From Candidatus Roseilinea sp. (GTDB taxonomy: Bacteria > Chloroflexota > Anaerolineae > J036 > Brachytrichaceae), in the NCBI GenBank assembly GCA_026003755.1, contig BPHV01000001.1, forward strand, positions 780,393 through 844,392: a stretch of 64,000 nucleotides of DNA, written 5' to 3'. The position numbers were made by a program, and so were the translations under genes. This document shows, one piece after another, positions 36,404 to 44,991 of the stretch; positions within the stretch are counted from its first letter, which is position 1; each line of letters opens with the position of its first letter. The notes under the pieces are model-generated. The model ran no database searches. It had not been told where the DNA came from and worked only from the letters and a program-made list of their open reading frames with translations.

Positions 36404-38500
36404 TCACTTCTTCCCATCCTTGCTCGTTGCTTTGCCGTGAATCAACTCGTCGGCCAAGTTCTTGGGCAGCTCGGCATAGTGATCGAACTCCATCACAAAC
36501 TGCCCACGCCCCTGGGTCATGCCGCGCAGGTCGGTCGCATAGCCGAACATCTCGGCCAGCGGGACGTGCGCGCGAATCGCCTGCGCGTTGCCGCGCTGTT
36601 CGATCGCGTTGATCAGGCCGCGGCGCGCATTCAAATCGCCCACAACCGTGCCGGTGAACTCATCGGGCACGACCACTTCAACACGCATCATCGGCTCAAG
36701 GATAACGCCGCCGGCCTTTTGCACGGCTTCCTTGATCGCCATTGAGCCGGCGATCTTGAAGGCCATCTCCGATGAGTCTACTTCGTGGAACGAACCATCT
36801 ACGAGATGCACGGTCACGTCAACTACCGGGTAGCCGGCGATGACGCCCGACTCCAGCGCCTCGCGGATGCCGCGCTCCACAGCCGGGATGTATTCCTTAG
36901 GAATCGCGCCGCCGACGATCTCATTCAGGAAGATAAAGCCCTTCCCCTTTTCGCTTGGCTCGATCTCAATGGCGACATCACCATACTGGCCTTTCCCCCC
37001 CGACTGGCGCTTGAACACGGTGCGCTGCTTGGCCGGGCGCGTAATCGTCTCGCGATAGGCCACCATGGGGCGACCCACGCGCACGTCCACGTTGTATTCG
37101 CGCTTCATGCGATCCACGATCACCTCCAGGTGCAGCTCACCCATGCCCGCCAGCGTGGTTTGTCCGGTCTCCTCGTCGGTCGCCACGTGCAACGTGGGGT
37201 CCTCATCGCTCAACGCCTTGAGCGCTTTGCTCAGCCGATCCTGGTCGGCGACGGTCTTCGGCTCGATCGCCAATTTCACCACCGGCTCCGGGAAGGAGAT
37301 CGCCTCGAGCAACACCGGATTGTTCGGATCGCACAAGGTGTCGCCGGTAATCGCCTCTTTCAGCCCCTGCGACACGCCGATGTTGCCGGCAGTCACTTCC
37401 GTGATCGGCTCGCGTTTATTCGCGTGCATCTGATATAGGCGCGCCATGCGCTCGGTCTTCCCCTTCGTCGAGTTCAGCACCGTATCGCCCTGGTTGACCC
37501 TGCCGCTGTAGACGCGGAAGAACGAAAGTTTGCCCATGCCCGTCGGGTCGGTGATGACCTTGAACACCAGGGCGGCGAAGGGCTCCTTCGGGTCGGCGCG
37601 ACGAATGACCGTTTCGCCGGTCTTAGGGTTGATGGCCTCTTGGGGCGGGATGTCCAACGGCGACGGCAGATAATCGCATACCGCGTCCAGGACCAGTTGA
37701 ACCCCTTTGTTCTTTAAGGCCGAGCCGCAGAAGACCGGGAAGAATTTGCGCGCGATGGTGCCGCGGCGAATAGCGGGCTTCAGCTCGTCAACGGTCGGCG
37801 TTTCGCCGGCGAGATACTTCTCCAGCAACCCATCATCAGCCTCCGCGACCGTCTCGATCAGCTTTTCGCGCGCCGCGCGCGCCGCCTCGAGATACGCCGC
37901 CGGCACCTCATGCGCAACCACCTGAGCGCCTTTCTCGCCCTCGAAGGTGTAGTACTTCATCTCGATCAGGTCAATGATGCCGCTGAAGTCGGCTTCGATA
38001 CCCACGGGTATCTGCATGACCAGCGGCTTGGCAGCGAGGCGATCCACGATCATCTGCACGCAGCGCTCCAGGCTAGCGCCAGTGCGGTCGAGCTTGTTGA
38101 CGAAGCAGATGCGGGGGACGCCGTACTTGTCGGCTTGACGCCACACCGTCTCCGACTGCGGCTCGACGCCGGCGACGCCGTCAAACACGACCACGCCACC
38201 ATCGAGCACGCGCAAGCTGCGCTGTACTTCGGCGGTGAAGTCAATGTGCCCCGGCGTGTCAATCAGGTTGATCTGATAATCCCGCCAATAACATACGGTG
38301 GCCGCCGCCGTGATGGTGATGCCGCGCTCTTGCTCTTGCTCCATGTAGTCCATGGTCGCAGCGCCTTCATGCACCTCACCGATCTTGTAGGTCCTGCCGG
38401 TGTAATACAGGATGCGCTCAGACGTGGTCGTTTTGCCCGCGTCAATATGCGCAATGATCCCGATATTCCGAACTTTCTCGAGTGGATATTCCTTAGCCAT
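36404..38500 (-). CDS. fusA: Elongation factor G
   Basis: This 698-aa translocase GTPase has G1 [20 protein letters not shown]3 [13 protein letters not shown] and G4 NKLDRTGA; domain II follows, then domain IV with [20 protein letters not shown]. The C-terminus is complete ([20 protein letters not shown]). It lies between rpsG and tuf, as in the str operon. Its frame is clean, which contrasts with the adjoining tuf. Confidence 0.97.
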   Translation of the reverse strand: MAKEYPLEKVRNIGIIAHIDAGKTTTSERILYYTGRTYKIGEVHEGAATMDYMEQEQERGITITAAATVCYWRDYQINLIDTPGHIDFTAEVQRSLRVLDGGVVVFDGVAGVEPQSETVWRQADKYGVPRICFVNKLDRTGASLERCVQMIVDRLAAKPLVMQIPVGIEADFSGIIDLIEMKYYTFEGEKGAQVVAHEVPAAYLEAARAAREKLIETVAEADDGLLEKYLAGETPTVDELKPAIRRGTIARKFFPVFCGSALKNKGVQLVLDAVCDYLPSPLDIPPQEAINPKTGETVIRRADPKEPFAALVFKVITDPTGMGKLSFFRVYSGRVNQGDTVLNSTKGKTERMARLYQMHANKREPITEVTAGNIGVSQGLKEAITGDTLCDPNNPVLLEAISFPEPVVKLAIEPKTVADQDRLSKALKALSDEDPTLHVATDEETGQTTLAGMGELHLEVIVDRMKREYNVDVRVGRPMVAYRETITRPAKQRTVFKRQSGGKGQYGDVAIEIEPSEKGKGFIFLNEIVGGAIPKEYIPAVERGIREALESGVIAGYPVVDVTVHLVDGSFHEVDSSEMAFKIAGSMAIKEAVQKAGGVILEPMMRVEVVVPDEFTGTVVGDLNARRGLINAIEQRGNAQAIRAHVPLAEMFGYATDLRGMTQGRGQFVMEFDHYAELPKNLADELIHGKATSKDGKK

Positions 38501-38520
38501 CGCAACCCCGGTTCTCGTTC

Positions 38521-38612
38521 TGAGCCTTCAAACACTCACCTGCGTGATTGGCTGATCCCTCAAACCATTACCTGGCTAAAGCCCAAAACTCCGAACACCA
38601 ACTCGCATTCCG
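38521..38612. repeat. Possible degenerate 7-mer-periodic spacer (rpsG-fusA)
   Basis: On the minus strand this 117-bp gap includes CGAGTTG, GTGTTCG, GAGTTTT and GGGCTTT in a row, which keep a 7-bp phase with a common GTT/CTT core before fading. It is weaker than the arrays elsewhere and may be chance. Confidence 0.3.
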
Positions 38613-38617
38613 ACGGA

Positions 38618-39088
38618 TCACCAACGGAAGTGCGCAAAAGCGCGGTTGGCTTCCGCCGCTTTGTGTGTTTCCTCACGCCGCTTAACCGCATTACCGGTGT
38701 TGTTGGCCGCATCCAACAACTCGGCTGCCAGCTTCTCGGCCATAGACTTGCCCGGCCGCTCGCGCGCGGCATGGATTAACCAGCGCATGGCCAAGCTCTC
38801 CTGCCTGTAAGGGTTGACCTCCACCGGCACTTGCAAGGTCGCGCCGCCCACGCGCCGCGGCTTCACCTCAACGGCGGGCAACAGGTTTTTGATGGCCTCC
38901 TCGAAGACCTGAATGGCCGGCTTCTTGGCGCGCTCCTCGACGATCGCGAAGCTGGTGTAGACAATGCGCTGCGCCGTGCTCTTCTTGCCGCGCATCATGG
39001 TTCGGTTGATCAGCCGCTGCACACGCTCGCTGCCATACTTGATGTCCGGCGGCACGACTCGCTTCGGAGGTGAATTTCGTCTTGGCAT
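38618..39088 (-). CDS. rpsG: 30S ribosomal protein S7
   Basis: This 156-aa protein was started at MPRRNSPPKRVVPPDIKYGS (ATG 39088, GAGGAG upstream); a longer open frame runs into rpsL and is not conserved. It contains SLAMRWLIHAARERPGKSMA and AEANRAFAHFRW at the end. S7 nucleates the 3' domain of 16S rRNA. Confidence 0.96.
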   Translation of the reverse strand: MPRRNSPPKRVVPPDIKYGSERVQRLINRTMMRGKKSTAQRIVYTSFAIVEERAKKPAIQVFEEAIKNLLPAVEVKPRRVGGATLQVPVEVNPYRQESLAMRWLIHAARERPGKSMAEKLAAELLDAANNTGNAVKRREETHKAAEANRAFAHFRW

Positions 39089-39143
39089 ATCTCCTCGAAT
39101 AAAGCTGATGCTTCTCTCGTGAGCCAAACCGGCGATCGCGCAG

Positions 39144-39602
39144 TTACTTCTTGCCGCCTTTACCGGCTGCGGTCGTCGCGCCGGCCTTGGGCCGCTTGGC
39201 GCCATACTTCGAGCGCCCCTGCGCCCGCTTTTCGACACCTTCCGCGTCGAGTGCCCCGCGCACGATGTGGTAGCGCACGCCCGGCAAGTCCTTCACGCGG
39301 CCGCCGCGCACGAGCACCACGGAGTGCTCTTGCAGTTTGTGGCCCTCACCCGGAATGTAAGCCGTCACTTCCGCGCCGTTACTCAGGCGCACGCGCGCAA
39401 CCTTGCGCAACGCCGAATTCGGCTTCTTGGGCGTTTGCGTACGCACCACAGTACACACGCCGCGCTTTTGCGGCGCGCCCTTCGGCTGAATCGTCCGCTT
39501 ACCGCCCTTCAGCGAGTTCGTCGTAAACTGCAACTGGGGCGCCTTGCTTTGAGAGCGCTTCGGTTTGCGGCCCTTGCGGACCAGTTGGTTGATCGTCGGC
39601 AT
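39144..39602 (-). CDS. rpsL: 30S ribosomal protein S12
   Basis: This 152-aa decoding-centre protein starts [20 protein letters not shown] and has [20 protein letters not shown] and [20 protein letters not shown], including the lysines linked to streptomycin response (Lys in TPKKPNS). A ~25-residue Ala/Gly/Lys tail extends beyond the usual 124 residues. It is the first gene after the superoperon promoter and leader; no clear Shine-Dalgarno precedes it. Confidence 0.97.
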   Translation of the reverse strand: MPTINQLVRKGRKPKRSQSKAPQLQFTTNSLKGGKRTIQPKGAPQKRGVCTVVRTQTPKKPNSALRKVARVRLSNGAEVTAYIPGEGHKLQEHSVVLVRGGRVKDLPGVRYHIVRGALDAEGVEKRAQGRSKYGAKRPKAGATTAAGKGGKK

Positions 39603-39671
39603 GCTGTTTTTACGATTTGATCTAGATTACTTTTATCAAGCGTTATCGCTCAATCTCCATTCAGGCGACAA

Positions 39672-39700
39672 GAGAGGCTACTGCATTACAGTAGCCTCTC
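39672..39700 (-). promoter_or_regulatory. 12-bp perfect hairpin in the rpsL leader
   Basis: GAGAGGCTACTG pairs without mismatch with CAGTAGCCTCTC around a 5-nt loop, about 55 nt after the predicted transcription start. It could be an attenuator, a binding site for a ribosomal protein or a stability element. The following bases (TTGTCGCC) are not a U-run, so it is not a classical terminator. Confidence 0.6.
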
Positions 39701-39712
39701 ACCTCATTCAAT

Positions 39713-39740
39713 TTGGGTTAGCGCGTGCTCTCGCGCCCAA
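39713..39740 (-). promoter_or_regulatory. Second leader hairpin upstream of rpsL
   Basis: TTGGG and CGCG pair with CGCG and CCCAA, with a 4-nt bulge and 6-nt loop, starting about 13 nt after the predicted transcription start. With the hairpin at 39672 it makes a structured ~150-nt leader. Confidence 0.5.
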
Positions 39741-39759
39741 CCAACAATCCAGCCTTGAA

Positions 39760-39787
39760 ATTATACATAGCAGTGAATTTGTGTCAA
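39760..39787 (-). promoter_or_regulatory. Consensus sigma-70 type promoter of the ribosomal superoperon
   Basis: On the minus strand TTGACA (39787-39782) and TATAAT (39765-39760) are separated by 16 bp, both hexamers perfect. Transcription would start near 39753, leaving a leader of about 150 nt before rpsL. It lies in an AT-rich island within a GC-rich chromosome. Confidence 0.85.
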
Positions 39788-39902
39788 TGTTCTAAAAAGC
39801 CCCCATGCTGCCTCTTTCTCTCTTTCAACGGAGGCGAGTTTGAACGAATTCGACCGCCGCAGTGCGATCTGCGCCAGCACCCCGCGCTGCCGGCGCCGCC
39901 CG

Positions 39903-40877
39903 CTAAGAAGCGTATGAGGTCACGCCGGCGCAGACGGCAGCGACCTCCGCTGCTGTCGGGCACTGCCGGCCGCTGCCGAGCTTCTGCACCTTCGCTGCAC
40001 CCACACAATTGGCAAACTCTGCCGCTCTGCGCACGTCACGATGCTTCAGCCAGGCCACGGCAAAACCGGCCGCGAAGGCATCGCCCGCAGCGGTCGTATC
40101 GCGCACCGGCACAGGGATGCCCGGGACGACGTATTCGCCGTCCACGGTGAAGACGATGCATCCTGCGCCCCCCCGCTTGATGACGACGTGACGCGTCCCT
40201 TGCGCCAGCATCCGCCGCGCTGCGCCCGCCTCGGTGCGTTCTCCGGTGAAGCGCATCGCTTCATCCGCAGTCAACAAGCTCACCTCGCTCAGCCGGACAA
40301 TCTCGAGCGCCGCCTCACGCGCGCCGGTTTCAGAGACGATCGGGCCGAGGTCGTTCATCACCGGCACGCCGGCTTCGGCCGCGAGGCGCGTCGCCTCGAC
40401 GGCAGCACCCGCCACGCGCCGCTCGTGCAATGCGTAGCCCGGCATGAAGAACAGATCGGCGCTCCGGATCAATGCGACCGAACGCGCATCCAGCACGAAC
40501 GGCGGGCCCATCCCATCGCGAACGAGAAAGACGTGCTGGCCGGCGTCATCCACGATCACCAGCACCAGCACGTTCACGCTGCCGGCGCCGCGTTGCGTAT
40601 AGCTCACATCCACACCTTCGGCCTGCAGCATGTCATACACGGCCTGGCCATAGGCGTCCTCGCCGACTGCCCCGAAGGCGACGGCACGCGCGCCCAGGCG
40701 CGCAGCGGTGATGAGGAAATTGCCGGCGCCGCCCGGCTCGACGCTGATGGCATGAATGCGTTGCACGCGCTCAGGCTCAATCGGCAAGCGCTCGACGGCC
40801 ATCACCAGATCGGTCACCAAATCGCCATAACACACGACCCGCGGGGCGTTGGGTTGCGACACTTCGGACATAGGCAC
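39903..40877 (-). CDS. PfkB-family carbohydrate kinase
   Basis: This 324-aa ribokinase-fold protein has VVCYGDLVTDLVMAV, the substrate-site VEPGGAGNFLITAARLGARA and the ATP/anion-hole motif DTTAAGDAFAAGFAVAWL with the catalytic Asp. Family members phosphorylate sugars or nucleosides such as ribose, KDG or adenosine; none is favoured by context. The rpsL promoter lies just downstream of its stop. Confidence 0.87.
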   Translation of the reverse strand: MPMSEVSQPNAPRVVCYGDLVTDLVMAVERLPIEPERVQRIHAISVEPGGAGNFLITAARLGARAVAFGAVGEDAYGQAVYDMLQAEGVDVSYTQRGAGSVNVLVLVIVDDAGQHVFLVRDGMGPPFVLDARSVALIRSADLFFMPGYALHERRVAGAAVEATRLAAEAGVPVMNDLGPIVSETGAREAALEIVRLSEVSLLTADEAMRFTGERTEAGAARRMLAQGTRHVVIKRGGAGCIVFTVDGEYVVPGIPVPVRDTTAAGDAFAAGFAVAWLKHRDVRRAAEFANCVGAAKVQKLGSGRQCPTAAEVAAVCAGVTSYAS

Positions 40878-40938
40878 GCATCGTAGAGGATTCGCCCGCT
40901 CGGCGCAAGGGAGGCGTATACAACCGGCTCGGCCGCGA

Positions 40939-40947
40939 TGGTATATT
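40939..40947 (+). promoter_or_regulatory. Possible extended -10 promoter of the LCP gene
   Basis: TGG immediately precedes TATATT, an extended -10 arrangement, 18 bp before the LCP start codon. No -35 hexamer is evident. Confidence 0.4.
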
Positions 40948-40964
40948 GATCACACCAGCGAACG

Positions 40965-42038
40965 ATGCCTCGCAAATCCTTCATCATTGGATTCATCGTC
41001 TTCGGCCTGATCGCAACCGCGATCGGTGCCAGCTTCTACGCCTATCGGCGCGCCTACGAATACTTCGCCAACGAACTGACCATTTTGCCGGAGATCCTCA
41101 GCCAACCCCGGCCGGTGAGTATCGCCACGCCCGGCACCTCGCAAGACGAGATTATCGTGTTGCCGAAGGCCTGGGACGGCAAAGAGCGGGTGAACATCTT
41201 ACTGTTGGGCATTGACCAGCGCGCCGGCGAAAGCGAGCGCGCCTATCGCACCGACACCATAATCGTATTCACGCTCGATCCGGTGACGATGGAAGCCGGC
41301 ATCCTGTCCATCCCGCGCGACATTTGGGTGCCGATCCCAGGGGATTTCGGACAGCCGAACTACCGCATCAACCAGGCGAACTTCCTGGGCGATGCCTATG
41401 ACTATCCCGGCGGCGGCATCGCCTTGGCGCGCAAGACGGTTGAGAACTTCCTAGGCATCCCGATCCACTTCGTCGCGCGCATCAACTTCACCGCCTTCGA
41501 AAACTTCATAGATCGCATCGGCGGCATCACAATTGACGTGCCCGAGCCGATCTATGACCCCCACTATCCGACGGAAGACTACGGCGTGGAGGTGTTCTCG
41601 CTGCCGGCCGGCCTGCAGACGATGGACGGCGCCACTGCGCTGAAGTACGCGCGCACGCGCCATTCGCACAACGGCGATTTCGACCGCGCCCGCCGCCAAC
41701 AACAAGTGATCCTGGCGGTGCGCGAGAAGCTCAAGAACCCGCAGACGCTGGCGTTGCTCATCGCCGGCGCGCCGGATATGCTGCGCGAACTCGGCTCCTC
41801 AATCAAGACCGACATGACGCTCGACCAGATGCAACAGTTGGCCGTGCTCGCACAGCACCTCGAACGCGACAAGATCAAGTCCGAGGTGCTCGACCAGCGC
41901 TATACCGAGTTCGCGACGACGCCGGACGGCTCGCAGGTGATCATCCCGATCCGCGCGCGCATCGCCGAGTTGCGTGAGCGCTTCTTCAGCAGCCAGGGGG
42001 CCGTCAAAGCTGCCGAGATCCGTTCAACCACGCCTTGA
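40965..42038 (+). CDS. LytR-CpsA-Psr (LCP) family protein
   Basis: This 357-aa membrane-anchored protein has one N-terminal helix (FIIGFIVFGLIATAIGASFY), then the LCP domain with VNILLLGIDQRAGE, YRTDTIIVFTLDP, ILSIPRDIWVPIPG, GGITIDVPEPIYDP and ALKYARTRHSHNGDFDRARR. These include the Arg/Asp residues that bind polyprenyl-pyrophosphate substrates. LCP enzymes transfer glycopolymers from lipid carriers to peptidoglycan or protein. Its 3' end overlaps a small opposing ORF by 35 bp. Confidence 0.92.
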   Translation: MPRKSFIIGFIVFGLIATAIGASFYAYRRAYEYFANELTILPEILSQPRPVSIATPGTSQDEIIVLPKAWDGKERVNILLLGIDQRAGESERAYRTDTIIVFTLDPVTMEAGILSIPRDIWVPIPGDFGQPNYRINQANFLGDAYDYPGGGIALARKTVENFLGIPIHFVARINFTAFENFIDRIGGITIDVPEPIYDPHYPTEDYGVEVFSLPAGLQTMDGATALKYARTRHSHNGDFDRARRQQQVILAVREKLKNPQTLALLIAGAPDMLRELGSSIKTDMTLDQMQQLAVLAQHLERDKIKSEVLDQRYTEFATTPDGSQVIIPIRARIAELRERFFSSQGAVKAAEIRSTTP

Positions 42039-42213
42039 GCCGATTCAGCGCGCGTTTGACTTGCCGCCGCGCATGTGCGAGCGCCTCGGTCGGTGCCAAT
42101 CTCGGCAAACTGAACGCAGCGTCGTAGGCCAACGCACGATGCGCGCGCGATTGCCGTTGGCATGCGGCTGTTGTGCAACGCCATCCGGCCGCTAAAGCTT
42201 GCCGCTGCGTCAT
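42004..42213 (-). CDS. Candidate 69-aa basic helical protein coupled to an MFS gene
   Basis: The ATG overlaps the MFS stop as ATGA, suggesting translational coupling. The C-terminal half (LPRLAPTEALAHARRQVKRA, then LNRLKAWLNGSRQL) looks like an amphipathic basic helix, while the N-terminal half is less convincing. No family is recognised. The 3' end overlaps the opposing LCP gene by 35 bp. Confidence 0.35.
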   Translation of the reverse strand: MTQRQALAAGWRCTTAACQRQSRAHRALAYDAAFSLPRLAPTEALAHARRQVKRALNRLKAWLNGSRQL

Positions 42214-43433
42214 CGCTGCGCCGGAGCCTTCTCCTTCACTTGCACAAACCAGAAAGCGCCGACGGCCATCACCGTGGAGACGGCTGCTACAGTCATCACC
42301 CCACCCAATCCGGCCAGGCCGAACAACGGTAGGGCGATCAGCGAAGCGACGATGCGGCCGATCGAGTACGTCGCGACGACGAAGCCGCCCATTGCAGCGC
42401 GCGCACCCGGCGTCGCCTCGCTCGCCACGGCGAGCGAGGCCACCAGAGCGTATTCGAACGTCAAGAACAAGAGGAAGAGCGCCGCCATCAGCGGTCCCAA
42501 GCTCCTGCTGAAGGCGATCACCAAGACGAAGGCGGCCGCATAGAGCGTCGTCGCCGCAAGCACCGAGCGGCGCTTGCCGATGCGATCCACCAGCACGATC
42601 ACGCCGACCTCGGCGACGACATCGGCCACACCGAGCACGATGGATATCAATCCGAGCTGCGCCGGCGTCAAGCCAAACTGTGCGATGAGCCACGGCGCGT
42701 AGGCCAGCGTAGCCAGTTGCGAGGAGAAAGAGATCAACAGCCCAAAAGCCAATACCAGCACTGCTGCCGGCGTCGTCCACACGCGCCGCATGCTGCCCAG
42801 GTCGAACCGGGGCGTTGCTCGCCCACACGGGGTCGCATCACGCACAATCGCGAAATGCAACACCAACGCCAATCCGGCCATGCCGGTCAGGCCGAAGGCG
42901 ATGAACGGCGCCCACCAGGTCGCCCATTCGATCAGCAGGCCAAAGACCGGCACGCCGATGATCCAACCCAGCGCCCAGGATAGTTCGACGAAGCCGATCG
43001 CGGCGCCGCGCCGCTCATAGGGCACGGCATCGCCGATGAACGCCTGCACCTGAGGCGTGAACAGCGCCTTGGCCACACCCAAAGCTAAATAGAGCGACAA
43101 GACCGCCGAGTAGCTCGGCGCGAAGGGCATGATCATGCACACCCCAATAAATGCGCCGGAGGCGACGACCGTCGTCATTCGGCGGCCCAGCCAACCCTCC
43201 AGCGGGCCGACGATCGGCGCGACCAAGCCAGCCGCGCTCAGCGCAACGGCCAGCCAGCCGGCCTGCGCCGGATCGGCGCCAAAGGCCGCAGCGATGTAAA
43301 CGAGAAACGGCAGCGGCGCGCGATAGGCGGCGTCCATTGCCCCGCGCAGCAGCACCAGCGAAGCAATAGCCGGCGCCAGGCGGATTGTCGGTCGCGCTGC
43401 GCTCCCTGCCGGCACGGCAGTCGAAGTGGCCAT
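42210..43433 (-). CDS. Major facilitator superfamily transporter
   Basis: This 407-aa protein has twelve predicted helices. MFS features include WLGRRMTTVVASGAFIGVCM after helix 2, the helix-4 region KALFTPQVQAFIGDAVPYER, and VDRIGKRRSVLAATTLYAAA after helix 8. The subgroup resembles drug/H+ antiporters, but the substrate is unknown. It lies 6 bp downstream of the class IV aminotransferase gene, so they may be co-transcribed. Confidence 0.87.
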   Translation of the reverse strand: MATSTAVPAGSAARPTIRLAPAIASLVLLRGAMDAAYRAPLPFLVYIAAAFGADPAQAGWLAVALSAAGLVAPIVGPLEGWLGRRMTTVVASGAFIGVCMIMPFAPSYSAVLSLYLALGVAKALFTPQVQAFIGDAVPYERRGAAIGFVELSWALGWIIGVPVFGLLIEWATWWAPFIAFGLTGMAGLALVLHFAIVRDATPCGRATPRFDLGSMRRVWTTPAAVLVLAFGLLISFSSQLATLAYAPWLIAQFGLTPAQLGLISIVLGVADVVAEVGVIVLVDRIGKRRSVLAATTLYAAAFVLVIAFSRSLGPLMAALFLLFLTFEYALVASLAVASEATPGARAAMGGFVVATYSIGRIVASLIALPLFGLAGLGGVMTVAAVSTVMAVGAFWFVQVKEKAPAQR

Positions 43434-43439
43434 GATCCG

Positions 43440-44294
43440 TCACAGCAGGGGTTCGGCTTCGCGCTCCACCAGCGCGCGGAAGCGTTGCATCAACGCGCGG
43501 GTAATCGGTCCGGGGGATCCATCACCGATGGTGAGCTGATCCACCTTCACCACGGGTAAAATCTCGCGCGAGACGCTGGTGATGAAACATTCGCGCGCCC
43601 GCGGCAGGTCGCTATAGGCCACTGCCTCGGTTGACACCGGCAACACCTGACGGGCGACCTCTAACACCAGCGCGCGCGTCACGCCGGCCAAGACGCGCGC
43701 CTCTTCGGTGCGCAGCACGCATGGCGCCGCCGGCGCAGCAGCCGAGGGCATGACCGCAAAGAAGTTGCTGCTCAGCCCCTCCAGCACGGCGCCATCCTCG
43801 CCGATCATCAGGCCCTCATGCGCGCCGGCGGGCAACGCGCGATAGGCATCTGCAGCCGAGGCGATGAACGTCGTGCTCTTGGCGTGCGGGTTGTCGCGGT
43901 GGAGCGACACGCTCACGCACCAGACGCCGGACTCGTAGAGCGACGGCGGGTAGGGCGTGAACGGCTCGATGCTGACGAACAACATCGGCGGTGCAAAGGT
44001 CAGCCGGAAGCGCGATTCGGGATAGCCGGTCGCGCGCAGGGCGTGCGCCACAGCCCGGCGCGTCGCGGCCTCGTCGAGATGGGCAGGATTGCCGAGCAGC
44101 GCAACCGACTCCTCCAGGCGCCGGATGTGCTGGCGCAACCGCAGCACGCGGCTGCCCTGATAGGTGCGAAAGGTGGTGTAGGCCCCGTCGGGCAACTGGC
44201 CGGACGCTTCGCCGAGCGAGGTGTGCGTGCCGAACAAGACGATGCGCCTGTCGTCGGTTGGGCCACTCGTGTCGAGTTGAAATGTTGTGACCAT
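43440..44294 (-). CDS. Class IV aminotransferase-like protein (PabC/IlvE fold)
   Basis: This 284-aa PLP fold-type IV protein has TYQGSRVLRLRQHIRRLEES, the probable Schiff-base lysine in HAKSTTFIASAADAYRAL, and EGLMIGEDGAVLEGLSSNFF near the cofactor site, with TRALVLEVARQ and CFITSVSREILPVVKVD. 4-amino-4-deoxychorismate lyase, D-amino-acid and branched-chain aminotransferases share this pattern, so the activity is open. I used ATG 44294; a longer open frame overlaps the PAP2 gene. The start codons of the two divergent genes almost coincide. Confidence 0.8.
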   Translation of the reverse strand: MVTTFQLDTSGPTDDRRIVLFGTHTSLGEASGQLPDGAYTTFRTYQGSRVLRLRQHIRRLEESVALLGNPAHLDEAATRRAVAHALRATGYPESRFRLTFAPPMLFVSIEPFTPYPPSLYESGVWCVSVSLHRDNPHAKSTTFIASAADAYRALPAGAHEGLMIGEDGAVLEGLSSNFFAVMPSAAAPAAPCVLRTEEARVLAGVTRALVLEVARQVLPVSTEAVAYSDLPRARECFITSVSREILPVVKVDQLTIGDGSPGPITRALMQRFRALVEREAEPLL

Positions 44295-44325
44295 GAGGAG
44301 AAAACAGTGTAGCATCGTCGCATCC

Positions 44326-44979
44326 ATGCGCTCGCGCTGGGCGTTCGTCGCGCTCGCATCGTTCGTCGCGCTCGCCATCCTCACGGCATTCGTCGTGGTC
44401 GCCGGCCCGCTGCCGGGGGAATGGGCCCTGGTGCGTTGGGCGTTAACTACGCGCAGCGATGCGCTGACGCGCTTGATCTGGTGGCTGACCTTCATCAGTT
44501 CCGCGATCCCGGCGTTGCTGATGTGCGCTTTTGCCAGCAGCGCCCACCTGGCGCAGCAGCGCAAACGTCGCGCCGCTTTCGACATCGCGCACATTACCAG
44601 CGCAACCTGGCCGTTGACCGCCTACGTTGGCGCGTTGATCAGCAACATCGCCATGCGCATCGCCGTTGGACGCATGCGGCCAAGCGTGGACTACATTCCG
44701 CATGCTTTGCCCGAACTACAGGCCGATTTTCAACGCTTCTCATACCCCAGCGGCCATGCCGGCGCAGCGATGATTGCGCTGTTTGCCCTCGCTGCGCTGA
44801 GCGGGTCGCATCCTCGCCTGCGCATACCTGCCACGCTCGGCGCGGCGCTCCTCATGCTGGGCGTAGGCTTCGGGCGGGTGTATCTGGGTGTGCATTGGCC
44901 CACCGATGTGCTTGCCGGCTATCTGCTGGCTGCCGGGTGGATCGGCATCGGGTTGCATCTGCGGGACAAATTGGGTTAA
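44326..44979 (+). CDS. PAP2-family membrane phosphatase
   Basis: This 217-aa protein carries the three PAP2 motifs: RIAVGRMRP (first motif, Arg replacing the usual Lys), YPSGHAGAAM and GRVYLGVHWPTD. It has several membrane helices. Relatives dephosphorylate undecaprenyl-pyrophosphate or lipid phosphates; the adjacent polyprenyl synthase (12 bp downstream) makes a polyprenyl-phosphate role plausible. In-frame alternatives at 44287 (GTG) and 44293 (ATG) are possible starts. Confidence 0.88.
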   Translation: MRSRWAFVALASFVALAILTAFVVVAGPLPGEWALVRWALTTRSDALTRLIWWLTFISSAIPALLMCAFASSAHLAQQRKRRAAFDIAHITSATWPLTAYVGALISNIAMRIAVGRMRPSVDYIPHALPELQADFQRFSYPSGHAGAAMIALFALAALSGSHPRLRIPATLGAALLMLGVGFGRVYLGVHWPTDVLAGYLLAAGWIGIGLHLRDKLG

Positions 44980-44991
44980 AGTTGCGCGTGT

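Noticed and set aside
42214-42828. Upstream extension of the 69-aa ORF through the MFS gene
   Set aside because: That portion is the off-frame shadow of the MFS CDS; only the part beyond the ATGA overlap could be independent.
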